This document shows, piece by piece, positions 17,655-24,769 of a DNA stretch of 64,000 nt. This DNA is from Nitrosomonas sp. (lineage in GTDB: Bacteria > Pseudomonadota > Gammaproteobacteria > Burkholderiales > Nitrosomonadaceae), in NCBI RefSeq assembly GCF_019635155.1, contig NZ_JAHBZY010000017.1:1-64000 (forward strand), given 5' to 3'. The notes below the pieces were generated by a model that did not search any database, was not told the origin of the DNA, and saw nothing but the letters and a program-made list of their open reading frames with translations. The stretch's first letter is position 1, and each line of letters opens with the position of its first letter. Both the position numbers and the translations under genes were made by a program.

Positions 17655-18248
17655 ATGAAAACAAAGCTAGCAATATTTTGTATTTGGTTATTTTCTTCAA
17701 CATTTGTTTTTGCAACACCTATCGAAGATTTGCGAGGAGATGAAGCAAAAGCAGCGTTACGCCAGTATGAAACAAAAATTAAAGAAAATCCAAATGATTT
17801 TGAGGCATTAAAATCTGCCGGCATTATTTTGCATCAACTCAGTCGAATCCATGCTAATCAACAGCAAGTCAGTATGTCGGAGAGTTATCTAAAATCAGCT
17901 TTGACGTTGCATGATAATGATTCGGAAGCTATGGCTTGGCTTGGTAGCATAACAACCATGAAAGCAATATTTGAGTCTGATCCGGGCAAAAAAACATTTT
18001 TTGTAAAATCCGGTACCCGTCTTTTAGATAAAGCTATTCAAAAGGCACCGGATAATACTGTAGTGCGCTTAACACGTGCTTATAACAGTCTCGAGCTTCC
18101 AGTATTTTTAATGCGTACTAAATTCGCCGTCGAAGACTTCAAGCATTACTTGGTGCTATGTAAATCAATAAATTGCTCAAAGGAACACATTGCTGCAGCT
18201 AACACTAAGCTAGCAGAAGCAGAAAAAATACTCGCTGATAATTTCTGA
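17655..18248 (+). CDS. Periplasmic TPR-like protein
   Basis: From ATG 17655 (AGAGG site upstream) the protein has 197 residues and a Sec signal, MKTKLAIFCIWLFSSTFVFA, with cleavage before TPIEDL. The mature part is helical with TPR-like spacing (FEALKSAGIILHQLSRIHAN, SEAMAWLGSITTMKAIFES, NTVVRLTRAYNSLELP). Such proteins scaffold complexes. It lies between the flavoprotein and two SDR genes, which supports periplasmic steps in this pathway. An earlier in-frame ATG at 17604 would add a tail without a signal-like start. The true family is not recognised. Confidence 0.65.
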   Translation: MKTKLAIFCIWLFSSTFVFATPIEDLRGDEAKAALRQYETKIKENPNDFEALKSAGIILHQLSRIHANQQQVSMSESYLKSALTLHDNDSEAMAWLGSITTMKAIFESDPGKKTFFVKSGTRLLDKAIQKAPDNTVVRLTRAYNSLELPVFLMRTKFAVEDFKHYLVLCKSINCSKEHIAAANTKLAEAEKILADNF

Positions 18249-18288
18249 ATTATGTCTTGGCTAATTTATAACTACCCTGGATGCAATT

Positions 18289-19065
18289 ATGAATCCCGAT
18301 GAAAAACACCTGCCTCTGTTAGGACGCCGAGTTTTAATTTCCGGTGCTAGTGGAAATATTGGCAGTGTTTTAGGTGCCCGGTTGATTAAAGAAGGAGCAA
18401 TCGTTGCACTGCAATATCAAACCAACACTAACAGAATCGATCAATTACTTGCTGGTACCGATATATATGGTGATGGAAGACCGCATGCGGTTGCTATTCA
18501 GGGGAAATTAGACAGTTATTACGAAGCGAAGAAGGTTTTCGTTGAAGCTGAAACTTGGCTGGGGGGAATCGATGTGTTAATCAATTGCGTTGGCCTATCT
18601 CGCGATAACTCACTGCTAATGCTGACTGAAGAAGATGCGACCGCCGTTATCCAAGGGAATCTGGCTCCTATTATCTATTTGTCTGAGTTTATGACTGGTC
18701 AGAAACGAGTAATTGAGGCGGGTCGGATCATCAACATTACCTCGATAACCGGTTTAGTCGGGCAGCCCATGCGTTCTCTTTATGGAGCTGCCAAAGGTGC
18801 GGTAATTGCTTATACAAAGAGTGTTGCGAGAGAGTTTGCAAATAAAGACTGGACTGCTAACTGTATTGCACCACAAGTCGTACAAGGTGGCTTAGCCAAT
18901 CATATGAAATCTCACGCACAAATGATGATTTCAGGTGTCACGCCCGTAAAAAGAAATTGTGTACCCAATGACTTGTCGGGTTTGACTGTTTTGCTAGCGT
19001 CATGGGAATCGAGCTTCATTACTGGGACAGTACTGAATGTGACAGGAGGGCTGATAACATGGTAA
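18289..19065 (+). CDS. Short-chain dehydrogenase, FabG-like, catalytically complete
   Basis: The 258-residue SDR has LISGASGNIGSVLGARL (cofactor motif), INCVGLSRDN in place of NNAG, catalytic Ser in NITSITG, and Tyr-x3-Lys in LYGAAKGA. It ends with the LNVTGG motif. It may reduce a second beta-keto position, a specific chain length or a different carbonyl, since the cluster already has a canonical FabG at 12593. Its 3' end overlaps the next gene by 7 nt. Confidence 0.82.
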   Translation: MNPDEKHLPLLGRRVLISGASGNIGSVLGARLIKEGAIVALQYQTNTNRIDQLLAGTDIYGDGRPHAVAIQGKLDSYYEAKKVFVEAETWLGGIDVLINCVGLSRDNSLLMLTEEDATAVIQGNLAPIIYLSEFMTGQKRVIEAGRIINITSITGLVGQPMRSLYGAAKGAVIAYTKSVAREFANKDWTANCIAPQVVQGGLANHMKSHAQMMISGVTPVKRNCVPNDLSGLTVLLASWESSFITGTVLNVTGGLITW

Positions 19066-19739
19066 TTAATCCACATATTTTATTTATTGGTACAACCGAG
19101 TACCTGCAGCCTTTATCCGATCTGCTGGCTGATAAAGGCGCTAAAACCATTATTGGTGAAGAACACTCCACTTTATCGGAAAGTAAATCTCAGATTTCGC
19201 TAGAGATGATGGGCATGATTGAAGATGCTTATAGAACGCTGGGGTATATTGATACATTAGTTTTTTGTGATCAAGTCCGTATTGACGAGAAGGAATATCC
19301 CCATCCTGACGAGATTATAAGACAAACATCCTATGCGGTGAGTCGATTGTTAATATCGGTTCGCTGTTTGGCACTCAAAATGATTGAAAGTGATTCACCT
19401 GGTCAGATTATCGTTATTTGTGATACTTCAGCCGTTGCAGGAAGACATAATTCTTGGATTAGCTCAACAGTCGGTGGAGCGCTAATAGGCATGTGTAAAA
19501 GTCTGGCGAAAGAGCTGGGACGCTATCGAATAGCCGTTAATATTATCTGTTTGGGTGCTATTGAAGGAGTGGATGTGCCCAACAGATTTACTGCTGCTGA
19601 AACAAGGATATTAAAAGCGAGTGGTCTTGGCAAGCTAGTAAATGTGACTCATCTACTAAATAACATTTTCCATTTAGCTAGTGGAGAACACTGGCTAAAT
19701 GGTCAGATACTCCACGTCAATGACGGTTTGGTTATGTAG
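19059..19739 (+). CDS. Degenerate short-chain dehydrogenase paralogue
   Basis: From ATG 19059 (AGGAGG at 19044-19049) the protein has 226 residues with the SDR fold (SLAKELGRYRIAVNIICLGA, LNGQILHVNDGL). The glycine-rich cofactor loop reads IGTTEYL, and a gapless alignment with the FabG at 12593 puts Asp, Ser and Gly where the catalytic Ser, Tyr and Lys should be (QIIVICDTSAVAG and SSTVGGALIG). It is probably not a reductase. Being fused by overlap to an intact SDR suggests a structural partner, analogous to the ketosynthase/chain-length-factor pair in the same operon. Confidence 0.72.
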   Translation: MVINPHILFIGTTEYLQPLSDLLADKGAKTIIGEEHSTLSESKSQISLEMMGMIEDAYRTLGYIDTLVFCDQVRIDEKEYPHPDEIIRQTSYAVSRLLISVRCLALKMIESDSPGQIIVICDTSAVAGRHNSWISSTVGGALIGMCKSLAKELGRYRIAVNIICLGAIEGVDVPNRFTAAETRILKASGLGKLVNVTHLLNNIFHLASGEHWLNGQILHVNDGLVM

Positions 19740-19897
19740 ATCAAGATGTCTGAGATACTTTGGTTTAAGCCAAGTACGTCAAGAATATAAAATTCTTAAT
19801 AAAGTTAATATGTTAAAGGCTTTTGAGAAATGACTGAAACTGAGTATATAGGGGTGTTGCAAATTTGTAACCATGAATTACTTTAGTGATAAATATT

Positions 19898-20617
19898 ATG
19901 AGCTTTATTCAAGTCAAAAATTTAACTAAGTACTACCAATTAGGAAAAAACTCCATACAAGCTCTGAAGAATGTTTCCATGAATATTGATGAGGGCGAGC
20001 AATTATTCTTAGGCGGGCCTTCAGGCAGCGGAAAATCTACCTTATTGCATATTATTGGTTGTCTGGATAGGTATGACACAGGCAGTGTAACTATCGATGG
20101 TAGGGATGTTACGCTGACTAACGATAGAGAAATGTCGGATTTCAGAGCTTTTAATATTGGTTTTGTTTTTCAAAATTTTAATTTATTACCGGTATTAAAT
20201 GTGTTCGAAAATGTGCAGTATCCATTGTTACTAAGTCGAGCTATATCAGCGGATCAGCGTCGAAAACGAGTAAAAGAAATTCTTGAATCTGTAGGACTTG
20301 ATGCTCATGCAGAACACTTTCCAAATGAATTATCAGGTGGCCAACGTCAACGAGTCGCTATAGCCCGAGCTTTGGTTCATAAACCGAAATTACTGATAGC
20401 AGATGAACCTACCGCAAATTTAGATTCAACTACGGGTGCAGTAATCATGGCGCTTATGCTGGATCTGTCATTAAAACATGGCTCTACAGTGATTATCTGT
20501 ACACATAATCAGGAGCTTTTGGTTCAGGCGCAACGCTGTGTCATGCTTCGCGATGGCGAAGTCACTAACGATATAGTGACTCAAATTCAAAGCGAGAATA
20601 CCTATGTATACGCTTAA
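19898..20617 (+). CDS. ABC transporter ATPase (MacB/LolD type)
   Basis: From ATG 19898 the 239-residue protein has Walker A GPSGSGKST, Q-loop VFQNFN, signature LSGGQRQRVAIARAL, Walker B LLIADEPTANLDS and the H-loop THN. The family matches LolD/MacB ATPases, which drive mechanotransmission-type exporters at the inner membrane. It follows the second SDR after 158 bp, so it could have its own promoter, but no clear one was seen. Its end overlaps the permease start by 14 nt. It energises the permease encoded next. Confidence 0.9.
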   Translation: MSFIQVKNLTKYYQLGKNSIQALKNVSMNIDEGEQLFLGGPSGSGKSTLLHIIGCLDRYDTGSVTIDGRDVTLTNDREMSDFRAFNIGFVFQNFNLLPVLNVFENVQYPLLLSRAISADQRRKRVKEILESVGLDAHAEHFPNELSGGQRQRVAIARALVHKPKLLIADEPTANLDSTTGAVIMALMLDLSLKHGSTVIICTHNQELLVQAQRCVMLRDGEVTNDIVTQIQSENTYVYA

Positions 20618-21830
20618 AGTGGCTTGGCGCAATATCCTACGTCATAAGCGCCGATCAATATTTGCAATACTGACAATAGTCGTTGGTGTTGCAAATATTG
20701 TTATGTTTGGGGGATTTGTTGAAGCTAATTATATCGGTTTGCGAGAATCGATTATTCGTAGTCAGTATGGTCATCTGCAAATCCATCAAAAAGGATACGA
20801 ACTTAATTTTCGCCAGGAACCCAATCAGTATCGTTTATCCCCTGAGTCAGCACAGCAAGTGCAAGCTTTATTGGAAACGATTCCACACGTATTGATTACA
20901 TCACGGCGTCTGGAATTTACTGGTTTACTCGGAAATGAAAAAACCAGTCGTGCTGCCATCATTCGAGGTGTTGACCCTGACAGTGAAGCTTTGATTAATT
21001 CAGCACTAACAATTATTGAAGGTGTTGATTTAGATCCAGATAAACAGGAAGGTGTGATTTTAGGTGAAGGTCTTGCGCAAGGTATTAATGCCAAAGTTGG
21101 GGATAGACTTACTCTACTTGGTACTACCGTCAATGGTGTAATGAACGCGGTTGATGTCGAGGTCGTCGGTATTTTTCAGAGTTTTGCCAAAGAGTATGAT
21201 GATGCAGCCATGATGATGGTACTGGAAAACGCACAGACTCTATTGAATACACAATCAATCGATACGGTTGTGGTACTGCTGGACGATACACTTGCATTAC
21301 CGGAAGTTGTTAGAGCTGTGGCTAGGGAATCACAACAACGTCAATTTGATATTGAATGGATCGAGTGGTTTAGGTTGGCCAATTTTTATCAGAAAGTTGT
21401 CGATCTTTATAATGGGTTTTTCTTATTTATCAATCTGGTAATTTATGTGGTTGTTTTATTTGGTATTAGCAATACCATGATAGTTACTGTAATGGAACGT
21501 ACGTTCGAGATTGGAACGTTGCGTGCTATGGGTATGCGTCGTAGCGGTATCGTCACACAATTCTTAACTGAAGGAATAATGTTGGCCTCGCTTGGAGCTA
21601 TTCTTGGTATTGCTATAGGTATTGCTTTTACCTGGTTGATCAATAGTCTTGAGATCATGATGCCGGCCCCACCAGGTTCATCGAAGGGATATCCATTACG
21701 TCTCGAGTATGTTGAGGAAATTTGGTTAAACAGTGTATCGATAGTTCTCATTATCGCTTTCTTTGCTACTCTTTTTCCAGCACTGCAAGCGTCTCGAAAA
21801 GCCATCGTCGATGCTTTAAGGCATGTATGA
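20604..21830 (+). CDS. ABC transporter permease (FtsX/MacB-LolE family)
   Basis: The 408-residue permease has the MacB topology: a first membrane helix after KVAWRNILRHKRRSIF, a large periplasmic domain of about 200 residues, and three C-terminal helices (around residues 275-295, 325-350 and 375-395) that contain the FtsX domain (TVMERTFEIGTLRAMGMRRS). Such proteins move substrates from the outer leaflet or periplasm, not across the whole membrane, as in lipoprotein release or lipid export. With the LolA-like protein encoded next, it resembles a LolCDE-A system specialised for the cluster product. Confidence 0.88.
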   Translation: MYTLKVAWRNILRHKRRSIFAILTIVVGVANIVMFGGFVEANYIGLRESIIRSQYGHLQIHQKGYELNFRQEPNQYRLSPESAQQVQALLETIPHVLITSRRLEFTGLLGNEKTSRAAIIRGVDPDSEALINSALTIIEGVDLDPDKQEGVILGEGLAQGINAKVGDRLTLLGTTVNGVMNAVDVEVVGIFQSFAKEYDDAAMMMVLENAQTLLNTQSIDTVVVLLDDTLALPEVVRAVARESQQRQFDIEWIEWFRLANFYQKVVDLYNGFFLFINLVIYVVVLFGISNTMIVTVMERTFEIGTLRAMGMRRSGIVTQFLTEGIMLASLGAILGIAIGIAFTWLINSLEIMMPAPPGSSKGYPLRLEYVEEIWLNSVSIVLIIAFFATLFPALQASRKAIVDALRHV

Positions 21831-21856
21831 AGTAATAATGAATATAGGAGATAACG

Positions 21857-22633
21857 ATGTTTTCAAAATTTAGATTACTAATTGTGGTGATAGTAATTCA
21901 TTGTATGTTGGTCTCTCCGATATGGGCAGATAACGTGATCAATGTTAAGCAAAATGCCATAGAATTACTGGCGAAAGCTGATGAGTATAGGAACTTTAAG
22001 GGTAAATCATTCACATTCGATTTGAAGTTGAACAGCATGGAAACCGGTAAAGATGATCAGATATTTACACTCAAAGTGGAAATTTTGAACTCTCATACAT
22101 CGCTTGTTATTTATAGCGAACCAATCAGCGAACGAGGCAAAGTTCTGCTGATGGCGCAAAAGAACCTCTGGTTTTATGCACCTTCTAGCCATAAACCAAT
22201 TCGCATTACCCCTCAGCAACGACTGTTGGGGGAAGCTTCCAATGGAGACGTTGCTAGTACCGATTTTTCTGGTGATTACGATCCTCATTATGTAGATACC
22301 GAAGTTGTGGATTCGGTTACTTGTCATGTTCTGGAATTAACAGCCAAAGCTAATAGTCTTGCTACTTACGAGAAGTTGAAATTATGGGTGCGAGCAGATG
22401 ATTTTAAACCTTATAAAGCAGATTTCTTCGGAGTTTCTGGAAAGTTACTTAAGACAGCATATTTCAGACGCTATGAGAAGCTTCCAAATCTTGGTGAGAA
22501 AGAACAGCTAACCAGTATTCAAATTATCAATCCATTAACTGAAGGTAAGCAAACATTGATGGAATATTCCAATTTCAACGTGACCGAGATACCAGTCTCT
22601 CGCTTTAACCCAAACACTTTGAATCGTTTGTAG
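21857..22633 (+). CDS. LolA-like periplasmic outer-membrane-lipoprotein-sorting protein
   Basis: The 258-residue product has a Sec signal (MFSKFRLLIVVIVIHCMLVS, cleavage near WADN) and the LolA-type convex sheet pattern (FDLKLNSMETGKDDQIFTLK, FYAPSSHKPIRITPQQRLLG, VDSVTCHVLELTAKA). Members of this group (outer membrane lipoprotein-sorting protein) shield acyl chains in a hydrophobic cavity during transit. It has a TAGGAG site. It follows the permease by 26 bp. I infer that it carries the hydrophobic product, or a lipid-modified form, across the periplasm. Confidence 0.8.
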   Translation: MFSKFRLLIVVIVIHCMLVSPIWADNVINVKQNAIELLAKADEYRNFKGKSFTFDLKLNSMETGKDDQIFTLKVEILNSHTSLVIYSEPISERGKVLLMAQKNLWFYAPSSHKPIRITPQQRLLGEASNGDVASTDFSGDYDPHYVDTEVVDSVTCHVLELTAKANSLATYEKLKLWVRADDFKPYKADFFGVSGKLLKTAYFRRYEKLPNLGEKEQLTSIQIINPLTEGKQTLMEYSNFNVTEIPVSRFNPNTLNRL

Positions 22634-22656
22634 CCGAGATGTTATTTTATTAGTTA

Positions 22657-23928
22657 ATGAAAGTCGTTTCGCAAATTTTATTGATGTTGTTTTTAAATTT
22701 AATGCCTATCGCATTGCCGGCATTTGAATTAGGAAAAATCAATGTACGTGGTCAAGTCGAGTTGCCATGGCAATATACACCTGAAAGAGCCAATACTTTT
22801 TTTAATCCAAATGGTGTCATTATTAACAATCAGCAGCACAGCAGTTTACCTGCATTACGTTTTACACCAAAATTCAGCCAAGGCTCTGTTGCATTACAAG
22901 GTGATTTTTGGCTGCAAAGCCTGATTACCAGTACTAAAACAGAAGAAACATTTTTCTTTCAGAAAAGTACTTTCAATTGGAACATTAACGACCAATTTAC
23001 GGTAAGCGGTGGCATTGATCTTCAACATTGGGGATCGGGTTATATCTGGAATCCAAGCAATCCCTTTCAAGATAGAGAAATCAATTTTGTTGATAGAGTC
23101 ATTTCTTATAAGCGCAATGGAAATTTTTTCGCTTCTCTAGATTGGTCAGGTAGAAATGGTTGGAGTACTTCACTTTATTTCGTCAATCATAGACCCCGTG
23201 AAAAATTATATGGGATAAATGTTGAACATCAAAATGCTTTTGCGTTAAAGCTAAACAAACAGTTTGACAATAGTGATGTAAGTTTGACTTATGCTCTTTT
23301 GGAGGATACTAATTTCATTGGTGGATCTTATTCCGCTAGTATCGGTAATCAGCTTGAATTACATGGAGAATTTAGTTTGCGTGATAAACGACGCTCAGTT
23401 TTACCGAGATCCATCGTTGCTAATGGCCAAGATAGCTTTTTCATACTTCAAGCAAATAAGCATATCGATTGGCGCGCTCAATTTCTTATTGGAGGCCAAT
23501 ATACTACGAATAATCAAATCAATATGATTTTTGAATATTTATATAACGGTGAAGCTTATAGTGAGAAAGAATATGATCATCTCGTACAAGGAAGCAATCA
23601 GTCTAGACTTCAGCTTGATGGTTTATTTGCTGCTCCATCCGCTGGTTTTCTTGGTGAATCAAATAGCTTACTCGGTTCAATGAAACGACATTATTTATTT
23701 TTTCGTGTTGCCGACGGTCAGCTGATCGACAAGTTGGAAGGCAGAGCATTCGTTCGTTTTGGTATTCAGGATTCAAGTGTAATAACAGGAGGGTTATTGT
23801 CTTATCCAATCAAGAATGGGTTGAATTTAATGTTAGGTGGGCAGTATTACGGAAAAATGGCTGGATCTGAAACGGCAGCAATTCCATTCCAGTTTGTACT
23901 TTACTCAGGATTAACGCTGCTTTTTTAA
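22657..23928 (+). CDS. Outer-membrane beta-barrel protein
   Basis: The 423-residue protein has a Sec signal (MKVVSQILLMLFLNLMPIAL, then PAFELG) and a long run of amphipathic strands with aromatic girdles, for example SVALQGDFWLQSLITSTKTE and NGWSTSLYFVNHRP. The C terminus, FVLYSGLTLLF, ends in Phe as BAM substrates do. The size suggests 14-18 strands. It is placed right after the LolA-like protein, so it may be the outer-membrane acceptor or pore for the product. It is not a recognised porin family from sequence alone. Confidence 0.7.
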   Translation: MKVVSQILLMLFLNLMPIALPAFELGKINVRGQVELPWQYTPERANTFFNPNGVIINNQQHSSLPALRFTPKFSQGSVALQGDFWLQSLITSTKTEETFFFQKSTFNWNINDQFTVSGGIDLQHWGSGYIWNPSNPFQDREINFVDRVISYKRNGNFFASLDWSGRNGWSTSLYFVNHRPREKLYGINVEHQNAFALKLNKQFDNSDVSLTYALLEDTNFIGGSYSASIGNQLELHGEFSLRDKRRSVLPRSIVANGQDSFFILQANKHIDWRAQFLIGGQYTTNNQINMIFEYLYNGEAYSEKEYDHLVQGSNQSRLQLDGLFAAPSAGFLGESNSLLGSMKRHYLFFRVADGQLIDKLEGRAFVRFGIQDSSVITGGLLSYPIKNGLNLMLGGQYYGKMAGSETAAIPFQFVLYSGLTLLF

Positions 23929-23943
23929 GTGAGGAGATTAAAC

Positions 23944-24612
23944 ATGAATTTTCGATTTGGAGTGGCAATGATGTGCGTCAGTTTATTACCTGGTTGCAGT
24001 CAAGAATTTCCTCAGAAACCTTGGTCCGATATAGATGCCGATTATTTGCAAGTACTCGAAGAACAGAAGGATTTCGATAGTCGGTTGGAAATTGCCCGGC
24101 TGAATTTTTCTCATAATTTAATTGATGAGGCAAACTCTTTATTGTCGGAGCTCATGAAAGAGAATTCCAGCGATATGGAAGTTAAAGCTTGGTATGCTGC
24201 CAATAATTGCAAGATTGCAGGTCGGAAAGGCCCATGGTTAATGGGAATCGATAAATTGTATGGTGTTTGGGGTTGCTTGGAAGACCTTCAATCAGCACTG
24301 AATGCAGCGCCGGATAATTTTACGATTCAAATGATTTATATTAATACCAATGTGGAAGTCAACATGTTTGGGTCTTTTGATAAAGCTTCTGTATTACTTG
24401 GGAAATTACTTGCAAAAATTGATGATCAGCCTAACCTATATGATCCATTTGCTCAAGTCGCCATATATGAGGCAGCAGTCAACATAGAGAGTTTACGGAA
24501 TGCCAATTCTCAACTACTAAGCTCGTATTTAGAAAAAATAATTGACATAAATGCTAGTCTGGAAAGTGTGGAGCGTGCAAATAAAATACTTACCAAATTA
24601 TCAGAATCATAA
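23944..24612 (+). CDS. Lipoprotein with TPR-like helices
   Basis: From ATG 23944 (GAGGAG at 23931-23936) the 222-residue protein starts MNFRFGVAMMCVSLLPGCSQ, a signal with lipobox LPGC, so it is probably anchored to the outer membrane. The remainder is helical (LEIARLNFSHNLIDEANSLL, KASVLLGKLLAKIDDQPN) with TPR-like spacing. It is the last gene of the operon and pairs with the TPR protein at 17655. A short inverted repeat follows at 24637-24659. Function is unknown; a scaffold for the barrel at 22657 is plausible. Confidence 0.65.
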   Translation: MNFRFGVAMMCVSLLPGCSQEFPQKPWSDIDADYLQVLEEQKDFDSRLEIARLNFSHNLIDEANSLLSELMKENSSDMEVKAWYAANNCKIAGRKGPWLMGIDKLYGVWGCLEDLQSALNAAPDNFTIQMIYINTNVEVNMFGSFDKASVLLGKLLAKIDDQPNLYDPFAQVAIYEAAVNIESLRNANSQLLSSYLEKIIDINASLESVERANKILTKLSES

Positions 24613-24636
24613 TATTTCTTTGTTTTTACTGGATAG

Positions 24637-24659
24637 ATAGTATCGTCACAAGATACTAT
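24637..24659 (+). terminator. Hairpin between convergent operons
   Basis: ATAGTATC (24637-24644) and GATACTAT (24652-24659) form an 8-bp stem with a 7-nt loop, 25 bp after the last cluster gene. It lacks a run of T after the stem on the plus strand, so it is a weak intrinsic terminator candidate or a simple transcript end-stabiliser. Confidence 0.35.
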
Positions 24660-24769
24660 TCTACAAGTTGATACACACAGAATTTGATTTGGATAGTGGT
24701 AAGGAAGGATGTTTTTTTACTCGAGAGAGTACTACAGAAAATTCATACCGACCGGTTCCGGGATTGGTA

